NCBI GenBank assembly: GCA_013339765.2
Contig: CM023450.1
Location: forward strand, 104,921,344-104,985,343
Reading direction: 5' to 3'
From: Haemaphysalis longicornis
Taxonomy: Eukaryota; Arthropoda; Arachnida; Ixodida; Ixodidae
DNA: 64,000 nucleotides
The notes beneath the pieces were generated by a model, which saw only the letters and a program-made list of their open reading frames with translations, was not told the origin of the DNA and made no database searches. Every line of letters begins with the position of its first letter. The stretch's first letter is position 1. Positions 11,517 to 23,362 of this stretch are shown here, one piece after another. The translations under genes were made by a program, and so were the position numbers.

Positions 11517-12487
11517 GTGCCTGTGGGTGCTATGCGAAGCAGCATCTCCTTTATGTACATCGGAGGAGTAGAAACAAGGTGCTACCTCTACAAGCGGACC
11601 CACGCCTATTGCCACTTGTGCCATGCTACAGGTCACAGAGCCGACGTCTGCCCTCAGCCTACCACGCTTACAGACGCCCACTGCAAGCGTTGCGGCCACC
11701 AGACTAAACAGGGCGCTGAACACGACTGCAAGCCCAAGTGTGCACTCTGCAGCGGGGACCACGTCACGGCTAGCAAGGAATGCCCGCACCGGTTTCTTCC
11801 GCCAGTCAACCGGAGGAAAAAGCAGCGCGGATCCAGTCGGGGTCGCCGGGAGTCAAGATCCCGCTCCAGATCCCGGGGGCCCTCCAGAGACGGGAGGAAG
11901 GCACGATCAACTTCCAGGTCCGCAGAAGAACACCCAGCGCCAAGCGAAGAAGCGCAGAAGATGCGACGGGAGTACAGGTGAGCTGGGCTCAGATGCTCTC
12001 TCCACGTGCTCAGACCCCTCCTCCCCTCCCCCCATATACCCCCAAGCGTGACGAGCTGGCGGAACTTAAACGACTAAACGCGCAGCTTCTTAACGAGATT
12101 AAACAACAACGTCAGGAAAACAGACAACTCCATGGTGAGCTTCTCTCGCTCAAGGCAGAAATTAGGCAAGGGGCAAACACTACGCCAGAGAAACGTAAAA
12201 AGCCCGAACGTCCCGCACCAACACCCCCGCAAACACCGAATTCAGAACCAACTTGCCAATCTGCCACCACGATAGAAGTCCCGCTGGCTCAAGAGAATAC
12301 CCAAATCGCCGAAACCGTAAAGCAAATGATGGTCATGTTAAAACAAATCACGCAACGATTAGATAAATTAGAAGTACAGGGACAGACAACTGCTGCTCGT
12401 CACTCTCGCCGAGATCTCAAGCCCTACAGCAGGCCATCACACCTGACAGAGGATGGCACTTCCCAAGATGGCAACACCCAAGAATAG
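11517..12487 (+). pseudogene. LINE ORF1 remnant (zinc knuckles plus coiled coil)
   Basis: The first frame (to 11981) has three cysteine-histidine knuckles: CHLCHATGHRADVC, CKRCGHQTKQGAEHDC and CALCSGDHVTASKEC. These are followed by an Arg/Ser-rich tract (SRSRSRGPSR). The continuation is in another frame (11780-12487) and has a charged Gln-rich coiled coil (LKRLNAQLLNEIKQQRQENR). Domain continuity across the two frames implies an indel around 11800-11980. ORF1 proteins of this type bind element RNA. The first knuckle is only about 20 residues from the apparent element start, so the N-terminal half is missing. Confidence 0.8.
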
Positions 12488-13303
12488 ACGCATTCCTACG
12501 CAGGGGTCAAAACTCACCATATGGCAGTGGAACTATAGGGGCTACAAGAACAAGGCCAGCTCATTGGCTCAGTACATTGCCTCAGCTCAGGAGTCACCAG
12601 ATGTCATTACTCTTCGGGAAAAACAAACTCCCCGGCAAAACTTCCCGGCTTTATCTCATATGAATACGGACCCTCAAGTTCTCTCGCCACGCTAGTAAGC
12701 AAACGAATCACAGCTATACAGCATCCGCTCCAGCTGTCGGAAAAAATTGGAATCCTAACGGAAATTGTCCCGAGGAAAGTTAAAGTGGGGCAGAGCCTTT
12801 ATTTACTAAACATATATTGCCGTCCAAAAGGCCAAGATGCAAACCTCTCTTTCGTCATCAAGCAAGCAAAACGCATTGCACTGTCTAATCCGCTCATCAT
12901 CGTGGGAGATTTTAACGCGGCACACCCTTTGTGGGGATACAGCTACACCAACAAGAGAGGAACCGCTTTGCATTCCATCCTTGAAGAGGAAAACTTCATC
13001 CTGCTGTCGGACCCGCATACTCCCACGCGCATGGGTAACAGCGTCTCCAAAGACACGTCCCCTGATCTCTCCATCACTCCGGGGAACGTCACGGCTATGT
13101 GGTCTCACACCGGGGAAAACCTGGGAAGTGACCATTCGATCCTAGCCACGACAATACTAGGAGAAGAATACGTTATCCCTCTGGGCAGGGCGAGCCTCAC
13201 GGACTGGCCTAAATTTCGTGAGCGAAGGGAACAAGCCCGACTCGACAGTGCAACCAACCCCACCGCTCACTCTACAGGAATGGGCTACCCAACTCCGGAA
13301 TGA
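12453..13303 (+). pseudogene. LINE ORF2 endonuclease domain (broken)
   Basis: The APE-type endonuclease is split over two frames. The N-terminal part (12453-12695) has WQWNYRGYKNKASSL. The second part (12785-13303) has YCRPKG, IIVGDFNAAHPLWG and SDHSIL, corresponding to the catalytic Asp-Asn and Ser-Asp-His motifs. In related elements this nicks the target DNA to start target-primed reverse transcription. A stop or frameshift between the pieces and a stop at 13303 leave it non-functional. Confidence 0.8.
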
Positions 13304-13375
13304 TATGAATTCTTTCACAAAAAAAATTCGGACAACTACTACAACCCCCTGTGTAGACCCTCACCTCCTCCACGT

Positions 13376-15140
13376 ATGGGAAGCGAGAAGAAGCCTCATC
13401 AAACGCTGGAAACGACAGCGCCTAATCGTCGTTTGAAAAGGAGGATAGCTCTTCTAACAGAAGAAGCAGCCCGCTACGCGGCTCACCTGTGCAAAGAAAG
13501 CTGGCTATCCCTTTGCGACAGTCTCCGGGGCCAACTCAGTACATCAAAGACCTGGAGACTGCTCAGATATCTTATGGACCCTTCAAAAAGCAAGACCGAT
13601 TCAAACCAAACCATGCAAAAAATAACTCAGTCGCACCCAGGAGATTCCAGTGCCCTCATGAAGTCCCTCCTGGACAGGTACCTTCCCGTCCATCCGAAAA
13701 CGCCACTACCGCCGTACTCGGGACAGCCAAATCTCAAACTGGATGAAGACATCTACATCTATGAAGTAAAAGCGGCACTACAGACCATCAGACGCAACAC
13801 AGCCCCAGGGGTGGACGGCATAACCAACAAGTTTCTAGCGAACTTGGATGATGATTCCATCATTGAACTCACCGCCCACCTGAACGCGGTATGGAGGTCG
13901 GGCCAACTTCCGGAAGACTGGAAGACGGCAGAGGTGCGCCTTATTCCGAAGCCCGGAAGACCACAGAGCACCGAGAACCTGCGCCCGATATCCCTAACCT
14001 CGTGTTTGGGAAAGCTTCTAGAGCACGTCATCCACAAAAGGCTACAGCAGTACCTCGAACAAAATAACATGTTCCCACATACCATGTGTGGATTTTGCAA
14101 TCACCTCTCCACGCAGGACATCCTTCTTCAACTGAAGGAAGAGGTTATGCTGAAATGCTCGAGGGATAGCCCGAAAGCCATCTTAGCCTTAGATTTAAAA
14201 GGTGCGTTTGACAATGTCAGTCATACGGCCATACTTAAACAACTGAATGGCCTTAACTGCGGGGAACGTACCTACAAATACATTCGAGACTTCCTCGACG
14301 GCCGAAAAGCCATTCTGAAGGTGGGAGTTTAAAGTCCAATACAATTTCTCTCGGCAACAAGGGCACACCCCAGGGTGCGGTCCTTTCCCCCTTGCTGTTT
14401 AATATAGCCCTCGTAGGCCTCCTCCGCTCCTGGATGCCATTCCAGGCATACACCACGGATTATATGCGGATGACATCACCATATGGGCCACTCATGGGTC
14501 ACTGGGGGAAATGGAGACCAACCTACAACAGGCAGCCGACATTGTCTGTGAATACGCACGACAGTGTGGCCTAGCGTGTGCGCCGGAAAAATCTGAGCTG
14601 CTTATCGTGTCACCACGTAAAAAACTCCCTCCCGGGTCGCCAACCATCTCCCTAGAAGTGGATGGCCACCCTATTGTTCCAACTCAGCAGGTGAGAATCT
14701 TAGGCATGCTTTTACAAGCGGATCGCTCCAACACCAAACTGCTGGACCGACTTAAGCACACCACGGAGCAAGTCTCCCACATGATCCGCAGGGTCAGCAC
14801 AAAAACGAGAGGTATGCGAGAGGCGGATGTGCTAAGGCTAGTCGAAGCCTTTGTCATCTCTAGGATTACTTACGCCATCCCCTACGCTGTGCTCTCGAAG
14901 GCTGAAAAGGACAAGGTAGAAACTATCATACGCAAGGCATACAAGCTGGCGTTGGGACTACCTGTCAGCACCTCGACACAGAAACTACTACACTTGGGAG
15001 TTTATAATACCTTGGATGAACTCCTCGAAGCTCATCATATGAACCAATTATTACGTCTGAGCTCCACCAGCTGTGCCTGCGCTCACCGCTTCAACACCCC
15101 CAGGCCGATGCGACTCAGCTTCCGCATGAGATTCGCCAAT
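13376..15140 (+). pseudogene. LINE ORF2 reverse transcriptase domain (broken)
   Basis: Fingers and palm are in frame 13376-14332, with APGVDGITNKFL, LRPISLTSCLGKLLEHVI and ALDLKGAFDNVSH (first catalytic Asp). After a frame change near 14330 come GTPQGAVLSPLLFN and LYADDITIWA, the YADD catalytic box (about 14460-14490). The thumb continues in frame from 14511. At least two indels separate these parts. Confidence 0.85.
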
Positions 15141-15148
15141 TTATTGAT

Positions 15149-16003
15149 GTGGCCCCACTGCCCCGGAACATGCATCCAACACACCACCAGGATCGCAGAG
15201 ATGCCAGAGCGAAAGCAATCTTCAAACGGTACGGCCAAAACTCCACCACAGTATACACGGACGCAGCCTCCTATCCCGGGAGGAGAGCTATGACCGCTGT
15301 TGTGACTACAGCTCAAGCCCTCCTCACAAGTGCATCAATTCCTACCACCCATGCACTACAGGCAGAAGAAGTGGCCATAGCCCTAGCAATTGCTCAAACC
15401 CCTGCAGAGATCATCATTACGGACTGCCAACAAGCATGCAGAACATTCTCGAGCGGCTTCCTCTCACCCTGCGCCACACAAATTCTACTGCAGCATCCGC
15501 CACAACACCGTGTAAGGATTATTTGGGCTCCCGCCCATGCCGACGTCCCCGGCAACGAAGCTGCCCACCAGCATGCCCGAGATTTGACACACCGGGCTAG
15601 TCAGGAGTTCGGCGAGCAGTGGCGTGTCTGTCCCCTTTTGTCCTACACAGAAATCACGCAGCACTACCGCCTGCAGCGAACAATGTACCCTCCTCCACAC
15701 AAAAACCTCACAAAAGAGCAAGAACACCACCTTCGATGCATCCAAACCAACACCTTTCCCCACCCAACTAGAGCCCACATTCTGGCCCCCACCCTCTACT
15801 CCTCGGAATGCCGCTTCTGTGAGGCTCCGGGCACGCTTTACCACATTGTGTGGGGCTGCGAGAAGAACCCCAACCTACACCCCCTGCCCTTCCCCTCCCC
15901 TGAGCACTGGGAGAGAGCACTGACCAGCTCGGACCCTGATGACCAGCTTTGGCTGGTGAAGAGGGCTCAAGAAGCCGGACGGTCTCAAGGGGTCCTGGAA
16001 TAA
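15149..16003 (+). pseudogene. LINE RNase H domain and C-terminal zinc finger
   Basis: An open frame of 284 codons. RNase H motifs are TVYTDAASYPG (first Asp), EEVAIALAIAQ (Glu), ITDCQQA (Asp) and IIWAPAHADVPGNEAA (His/Asp region). The end carries CRFCEAPGTLYHIVWGC, a C-x2-C-x7-H-x4-C finger common to LINE ORF2 tails. The frame is intact to its stop at 16003, about 45 bases before the (TCC)n tail. It would be the C-terminal part of ORF2, separated from the thumb by a frameshift near 15140-15180. Confidence 0.85.
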
Positions 16004-16046
16004 GGACTCTTCCCCAAGGCGAACTGCTTTATAGGGACGTTTATTC

Positions 16047-16076
16047 CTCCTCCTCCTCCTCCTCCTCCTCCTCCTC
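16047..16076 (+). repeat. (CCT)n LINE tail
   Basis: Ten CCT-type triplets forming the 3' tail of the upstream LINE; it is mirrored by (GGA)n at 54740 beside the related minus-strand LINE. Confidence 0.85.
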
Positions 16077-16935
16077 CAACAGTAAAGCACGTGGGCTGCT
16101 CACGTGATAAGGAACGAGATGTCCTGTGACTGGCCCTTACGAGAGGTGGGACGATGATCACTAGATACCGAATTTTAGGCAAATGCCGATTTTGTTCCTT
16201 GCGCTCCTCTCACCCCACTTTGATATATGAGCATCAATTAGAGCAGTGGTTCTCAGCCATGGATGCCCCGGGGACCCTTTTGGGCTTGTGAAAATGATGG
16301 GGGACCACACGATGGAGCACATGTTGATCGGTGCCATAATGTCAAACAATTTGCACTTGCAGCTTACGTCGCCCACACTCTTATACAATGCCCGCCCTTT
16401 CTGCTTGACCCCCGCAAGGGGCATCTGTTAAAGCAGATGTTTGTGTGTACTGCGCGACACCACGGACACCGAGCACCCACGTGTAGCCGTGCGTGGCAGC
16501 GCCGTGTCCGGGGAAAAGAGGATCCTGGTGGTTGAGCCGACGCCGAGTGTTTGCACCTTTAAGGCCCCTTGGCGAAGTCAACACACCACTTTGGCCTCCG
16601 CTTCTCGTAGACGGCACCTCCGGTCTGACCCGCCCGGGGGGAATCGGCAGTCGCCTTTTCCTGTCCTCCCCTTCAACTTTCACTTTCCTATCTTCTTTCT
16701 AACAACTTTCCTGTCGTCTCGTTCCTTCTTCAGTTTCCCTTTTTCATGGCGGCTAGGGTTAACCTTGTGTGGCGGACAACCCTGAGTTCAGCATATTAGG
16801 TTATAGCCGTGGTGTACAGCTGACGTGGGCAGGACTTGTCGCGAGTTTCTGTCCCGTCCCCTTGTTGGGCTCCATGGTGGGCGGCTGGCACCATGGCCGA
16901 ACAGATTTTTCATCTTATGGCTTCTTTTTTCGATC

Positions 16936-18067
16936 AACTGATCCCTCTCGTAAAAGAGGGGGCAGCGATGTAACCACGAAATTTTTCACGAAAAATGTCA
17001 ACTTTCCACGCTTCCATGTGGTACACAGTAACGACCCCGACAAAACTGCCTGACTTGTCTAGCCATTTGTAGTTGCAAAAACGCTAACAGCCACCATTGG
17101 TGAAGGCTACAAGATCAAGAAGCTAGCCAATGGAGACCTCCTCCTAGAACTACTCTACAAACATCAGTGTGATAAACTGCCACAGCTAACGTCTTTTTGA
17201 GAGATCTCTGTAACTGTCAGCAAGCACCGATCACTAAATACAGTCCGCGGAGTCATCTCAGATGACGACCTAAAGTACTTGTCCGAGGAGGAGCTTCTAG
17301 AAGGGCTGAAAGAACAAAATGTCACAAATGTCTACAGAATCAAAATCAAACGGGAAAACAAAAAAATTGAGACTAAGCCTATCGTCCTCACCTTTGCATG
17401 CAACATCCTTCCAAAATCTGTAGAGGTGGGTTACACAAAGATGAAACTTAGACCCTACATAGCAAACCCACGCCGATGCTACAAATGCCAACGCTACGGC
17501 CACGGCTCTCTGAACTGCCGGGGCCAAGAGACATGCGCCAAATGTGCCTCCAACAAACACCTTGCCGAGAACTGCGAATATGAACAACAACTCTGTGTGA
17601 ACTGCAAGGGCAACCACTCAGCATACTCTCGTACTTGCCCAGCATGGAAAAAAGAAAAAGAAATAATCACACTCAAAGTGACGGAGAACCTAACATTTCA
17701 CGAGGTGAGGAGGCGACTCTTACCGGCGCATATGCGATCCTACTCCGTTGTGGTGCAACAGGGCGCAGCATCACAGCGGTCTTCGGCGCCTGCTGAAGCC
17801 ACACAGAGTGAGGCTCCAGTAAGCCCCTCCCCCCCTTCCACGGTGGAAGCAGCTAGCGCTGCGCCACCACTTCCAAAGCGAGCTGCACGGACCCCTGATT
17901 CGGCAAACAGTTCCACATACGAGCGTCCTGCACGAACCTCCAGCGTCTCTGAAGAGACAATGGACACAACTGAAGGAGGTTCTGCGCCCTCTACGTCGGA
18001 TGGGCGGCGGAACTCCCTAGACAACGCAAAGAGAAACAAGCCCCGAATCACAGGACCGAAAACCTAG
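16936..18067 (+). pseudogene. LINE ORF1 (RRM-like and three zinc knuckles)
   Basis: The 3' part is one open frame (17279-18067) with CYKCQRYGHGSLNC, CAKCASNKHLAENC and CVNCKGNHSAYSRTC knuckles. These are followed by a Ser/Pro/Ala-rich tail ending near RNSLDNAKRNKPRITG. Upstream frames encode the rest of the domain: RFHVVHSNDP near 17020, KIKKLANGDLLLEL near 17120 and VTVSKHRSLNTVRGVI near 17215. Their stops and frame changes show that ORF1 is decayed. The expected role is an RNA-binding nucleoprotein of the I-like LINE. The true start is uncertain; 16936 is an approximate left limit of recognisable protein. Confidence 0.8.
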
Positions 18068-18091
18068 TTTTCAGTCCATCAAAAAACCAAC

Positions 18092-19564
18092 ATGGCATTC
18101 ATTGTCCACTGGAATTGCAGAGGACTTTTAAATAATTTAAATGACATCAAAGACATCTTCGCCGCACACTCACCTGTGGCCGTTTGTGTTCAGGAAAGAA
18201 ACTTAGGTCCTAACCACAAGAATATACTGAAAGGTTACCAGGTCTTTCGCTGCGACCGAGAGCAGGCGAGTAGGCTCTCTGGCGGTGTTGCAATAATTGT
18301 CCAAATTGGCATAGCAGCTCGAAAAGACAAACTTAAAACTAGGCGAGAAGCAGTGGCTGTCACCCTGCTTGCATTTAAACCAATCACAGTGTGCTGCTTG
18401 TACATTGAACCACACCTCACAGTAACACTGCAAAATTTTGAAGACTTGGTAAACCAACTACCGGAGCCGTTTTTAATAGTTGGCGATTTTAATGCCCACT
18501 CTACTTTTGGGGGGAGTGAAAAAATTGACGCAAGGGGTCAGATTTTACATGATTTTATTCTATCCAATAACGTCTGTCTTTTAAACACCGGCAAACCTAC
18601 ATACTCCTCTCCAAGCTCAGGGAAAATGAGCCGCATAGGTTTGCCTTTTAGTTCACCCTCTTATTTACCGATTCTAAGTGGGGTATCATGGACAATTAAT
18701 CCATATGGGAGCGACCACCTACCTGTGATAACCAGCGTAAAATCTTCTCCAACCATTATCCAAACGAAACCACGACGATGGAAACTTGAGAGTGCCAACA
18801 ACTGTTTACTTCCCATGCAAGTTTAGACGACGTTTTCTCGGACAGTCTTATCATTGACGAACTGAATGAAGTATTTACATCCTGCATCGTTAATATTGCA
18901 TGTGTAGCTATTCCACAGTCCACGGGAGTGGTGAAGCAAAACCGCAAGGTATGGTGGACCCCAGAGTGTAAACAGGCAAAAACGGCGCAAAATAAAGCAT
19001 GGGGTGTCTTTCGAAGGTACCCAACACACAAGAAAACCTGATAAATTTTAAAAAGAAAAGAGCTAGAGCAAAGTACATCCGCCGCAATGCCGAGAAATCC
19101 TCATGGCAAAATTGTGTCTCGTCCATCAATAGCTCTGTTACATCAAAAAAGGTATGGGAGCAAGTTCATAAGCTAAATGGGACCCTACTCCCCCTATGCA
19201 CTCCCTCTGTTAACAGCACCAGGTGTACAAACAAGCACAACAGAACAGGCAGATATACTGGGGGAACACTTTTCCAGTGTTTCAAGTTCTGCACATGAAG
19301 CGTTCTTGAAGTACAAAAACACAGCAGAAAAACAAAGACTGCCAACATATGGCGGAGCAAACGTACCATATAACAGTTCAATCACACTTCAAGAACTAAA
19401 AAGAGCTCTTTGGCCGGTAAGAAGACCGCCCCCGGCCCAGATGAAATACACTACGAAATGCTTGCACATCTCCCAGGTTCTTCTGTTGAAGCACTCTTGA
19501 AGTTTTTTTAACAAAATTTGGGTATTGGGAAGAATGCCAGAAGGTTGGAAAAAAGCATTCATTT
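18092..19564 (+). pseudogene. LINE ORF2 endonuclease and start of RT
   Basis: Starts at ATG 18092 (MAFIVHWNCRGLLNNLND). APE endonuclease motifs follow: VHWNCRG, VQERNLG, IVGDFNAHS and GSDHLPV. The frame stops at 18826. Later frames continue with linker (WWTPECKQAK) and approach the RT (WKKAF at about 19550), where the next LINE interrupts. Target nicking is the family role. Stops and frame changes show decay. Confidence 0.82.
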
Positions 19565-21003
19565 TTTTATTTATTTTATTTATTTGCATACCTACTTCGC
19601 CCGTTGGGCATTATAGTAGGGGGGACAAATAATCAATATAAAATACAACATTGCACACTCTTTGAAAGGTTGAAGAAAGAAAAAAAAACAATTGTAAGAA
19701 AACATACAAGGTTTGCGTTAGTAAGCCACACACTGCAGACCGTGAGTACAATACTAATCACACATGTGGTACATTCTGAGGGAGCACATGAGACAGCACT
19801 AAAAACAAATATCGGCCAGGTAACAAGATACATTCATTTACACAGCACGCTGGCTAACATTGCAAAGCATAAATATCAAAGAAAGTTTCAAATGGCGAGT
19901 ACATTTTTATCTATAAATATATTCTTGAAGGACAGTGGGGAACGTCACATCAGAAGCAACTTCGATTAGTTCAGGAGGCAGCAGGTTCCATTCGCGTATT
20001 GTACGGGGAAAAATGAGTTTTGGTAGTGTGTTTGTGCGCGCGCACATTTCTTTTATCTGAGTAAGTGGTCGCGGCGCCCGGATATGTATGTGGTGATGTA
20101 GATAAGTCTCTTTGTTTAGTGGTGTGCGATTGAAGAGACGCATCTCGAAGGAAAGAGAGGCGGGAAACAAACACGGCGCAGAGAAAGATCTTCCAAACAT
20201 ATGTGCCGTTTTATTTCTGTGACACTGCTTTGGAATGAGTAAATGCCGGTTATGAATCGGGCTGCGCGTTTCTGTATCCTTTCAAGCTATTGACAAGAAT
20301 TTTGTGTATGCGGGGTCCCACACAACGGACACGTATTCCAGAATCGGGGCGAACGTTGCCTAGGTAAAGTGTTCTCTGACATCTATTGGCGCATGCGTTA
20401 CTTAAAGTTCCGTTTTAATGAAATTTAGTACTCGTCCTGCTTTTTAAAGTGATGCTTTGAACGTGACGCTCTCATGTCAGCTAGGCCCGGAAAACGCTGA
20501 CACCTAGGTATTTTGCTTCGCTTGTTTCTGATAATGGGGGAGCCGTTCAAGCAGTACTGTGTGTACCGATGGTTGACGCTTGCGCGTGAAGCAAATCTGC
20601 TTTGCATTTTGAGATGTTCAGGGACATAAGCCCACCTGTCACACCATGAAGAAATTTTATTTAGGTCTGTCTGTAATGCTACTCGTTAAGAGTCGTTATT
20701 AATTTCTCTGTTAAGGACACCAATCGTCTGCGTACAGCCGGATTTTCGAAGTGATTCCTGTGCCAATGTCATTATCTATATAAGAAATAAAAGTGGACCT
20801 AAGACGGAACCCTGCGGAACGCCAGAAGATACGCATGCATATTCTGATTCTGCGCCATTTAATTACCACTCTTTGTAACGACCGTCAAATAGTTTTTTGA
20901 CGCCAAAAAAGGATGTGTCTGGTAAACCACGCAGTGGAAAGCTTATGGAGTAAGAGAACATGGGACACTTTGTCAAGCGCTTTCTGGAAATCTAATAGTA
21001 TTT
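19564..21003 (-). mobile_element. CR1/L2-like LINE fragment inserted in the LINE (nest layer 4)
   Basis: The minus strand encodes part of an RT palm (LDFQKALDKVSH near 20995; SSGVPQGSVLGPLLFL near 20800) and the C-terminal signature IREWNLLPPELIEVASDV (near 19950). It then has an (AAATA)n-type tail at about 19564-19590. It is 5'-truncated in the RT. It splits the host LINE's protein between GWKKAF and ALTSCQAKTFEHIINTK, so it arrived last. I could not define its target duplication. Clade is inferred from the WNxLP C-terminus and absence of RNase H. Confidence 0.75.
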
Positions 21004-23240
21004 CCAAGCACTCTTAAAACCTGGGAAGCCGCCAACCTCTCCCAATACGTAGTAACAGGCCTACTGCCCTTACCAGCTGTCAAGCCAAAACGTTTGAACA
21101 TATCATAAATACCAAATTAAGCTTTGTTCTAAAATGAAACAAACTTCTTGATGTTCACCAGTGCGGGTTTCAAAAAGCATGCTCAACAACTGACCATCTT
21201 GTCCGCCTCGAAAATACTGTACGAGAAGCATTTATACACAAACAACATTGCCTTGCTGTCTTTTTCGATCTTGAGAAGGCGTACGATGCCACATGGAGGT
21301 TTGGAATTATGCGCGATTTAGTAGACTTAGGCATCCGTGGAAGAATGCTGAAGTGCCTGAACGACTTCATGGTAAACCACTCATGTCAAGTGCACCTGGA
21401 CTCAACCCTCTCAAAAAACTATGTACAGGAAAACGGGGTACCTCAGGGGTGTATTCTCAGCACAACACTATTTGTTGTAAAAATGAACTCTATATCCAAA
21501 ATTATTCCAAATTCGATTATGCATTCTCTCTATGTTGATGATCGCCAAATAGCTTGCACATCCTCCAATGTAGCAAAATGCGGCAGACAAGTACAGTTAA
21601 CTATAAATAGGCTAACAACATGGGCAGACATAAATGGTTTCCAGTTTTCATCACACAAAACAGTAGCTATTCTTTTTTCACTCAAACGAGGCTTACAGAC
21701 CAATCCCAATCTACACCTCAAGAAACTCGGCTTAGCCATACAAAACGAACACAAATTTCTTGGCCTAATGTTTGACAAAAAACTCACTTTCCTGCCTCAC
21801 ATATAATATGCTGAAAAAGAAAGCATCCAGAGCTCTAAACATACTTCAAGTCCTGTCACGCAAACACTGGGGTTTCGACAGGGCCTGCCTTTTACAAATT
21901 TATCGCTCTGGTGTACGCTCCTGCTTGGATTATGGCTGCATTGTATATGGCTCAGCCAGACAATCCTATTTGAAACTATTAGACCCAGTTCACTATTTAG
22001 GTCTACGTCTCTCGTCTGGGGCATATAGGACATCACCCATCAACAGTTACGTCGAAAAAATAGAACCTACCACTCAGAACGATGGCGAACATGCTCTACA
22101 TCCTAAAGAATCCGTTCACCACCAAAACATCTGTGTTATCCCATAGTCACAAAATCGTCGTCCAGAACACTGTTTACTAACAAACCTCAAGCAATTAAAC
22201 CACTACTTCTCCGGTTTGAAGAAAAATGCCAAGAGCTGAGTATGTCGGACACATTACCTGAAATTGCCCAGAGACATGATCAACTACCACCTTGGTATAC
22301 TTTTCCTACTGTATGTGACTTTACACTAACACTATTTCAAAAAAGAACAACACACCGCGTGAACACATCATACAGGAGTTTTTAGAACTGAACGAAAAAT
22401 ATAGAAACCACACAGCTTTTTACACAGACGGTTCAATAACTTCACGCTACGTTGTGACTGCAGTAGTGCAAGGGAACGGGAGAAGGTGATCAGGCTACCT
22501 CAATGTGCCTCAATTTTCACAGCGGAATGTTACCGCCATTGTTCTGGCTGTAAAAAGAATAATGAAAGGAAAAATTAAAAACAGTATTATCTACACAGAC
22601 TCGCTAAGCGCCATCACAGCACTGAGTTACAGAAATGCGGCCCAGCCTATAGTAGGATACATAATACACAATGTAGTAACTGCCGAGCTCTCGGACACAA
22701 AATTATATTCTGCTGGGTTCCTAGCCACGTGGGGATTAATGGAAACGAGAGAGCTGATACATGTGCCGCACAGGCCAGTAATGGAACAATAAATAACGTG
22801 AACATTCCTCACCGCGACTGCATGACTTTATACGAAGTAAACTCGCAGCCAAATGGAATTCCTCATGGGACACCGAAACTAACAAACTGCACACAGTTAA
22901 ACCCACTATATCAGATTGGCAAACGAGCAAACATGAAGATCGCCTCACAGAAGTTAGTCTATTCCGTCTTCGCATAGGACCCACACATCTGACATATAAG
23001 TTTCTCCTAATGAAACAAGATAAACCAATATGTAAAGAATGTGACCAAGATCTAACAGTAAACCACATTTTACTCACATGTGCGAAATTTGAGGTCCTGA
23101 GAAAAAAACATTTTAGGCAGTTCTACTACGAACACATCCCCTTTCACCCCAGTTTACTTCCTCCGTTTTTCCTCCGTTTTTGGTTTCCCTCCTCCGTTTT
23201 TGGTTTTCTAAAAGAAGCAAAGTTGCTAAACAAGCTTTAA
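21003..23240 (+). pseudogene. LINE ORF2: RT, RNase H and C-terminal finger
   Basis: RT resumes with TSCQAKTFEHIINTKLS, then CGFQKACSTTDHLVRLEN, FFDLEKAYDATW (catalytic Asp), NGVPQGCILS and LYVDDRQIAC (YVDD box). RNase H has IIYTDSLSAITALSY (about 22590) and GINGNERAD (about 22735). The end has ICKECDQDLTVNHILLTC, a CCHC finger. Open pieces are 21309-21806, 21772-22146 and 22505-22792, with indels between them. A poly(Asn/Lys) linker precedes the A/C-rich tail. Confidence 0.82.
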
Positions 23241-23362
23241 ATGTCCTAAACAAAACTAATCACACACAAAAGTAAACATACCAACTTCTGTTTGGCGCAT
23301 GATGGCCTTAGTCGCTTATGCGCCATAAAACCCAACACAACACAAAACACTTTCTGCTTGAC

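Larger units (their letters stand above)
11517..16081 (+). mobile_element. I-like LINE (5'-truncated) with (TCC)n tail
   Basis: A non-LTR retrotransposon in the order: zinc-knuckle ORF1, coiled-coil end of ORF1, APE endonuclease, reverse transcriptase, RNase H, C-terminal CCHC finger, then a (CCT)n/(TCC)n tail at 16047-16076. The RNase H domain and three-knuckle ORF1 place it near the I clade, by established family features. The 5' end is truncated, since ORF1 begins just before its first knuckle. Several frame changes and stops (12695, 13303, 14332) make it defective. I saw no clear target duplication. A close relative's 3' end lies at 54739-55060 on the other strand. Confidence 0.88.
16397..23362 (+). 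mobile_element. I-like LINE of about 6.9 kb with 13-bp target duplication (nest layer 3)
   Basis: An exact 13-bp repeat CTTTCTGCTTGAC lies at 16397-16409 and 23350-23362. The LINE (16410-23349) starts CCCCGCAAGGGGCATCTG and ends in an A/C-rich tail (ACCCAACACAACACAAAAC). Its order is a 5' region of over 500 bases, ORF1 with an RRM-like part and three zinc knuckles, and ORF2 with endonuclease, RT, RNase H and a CCHC end. It is probably full length. It is interrupted at about 19564-21003 by another LINE and carries several stops. It differs from the LINE at 11.5-16 kb in sequence and tail. Confidence 0.85.
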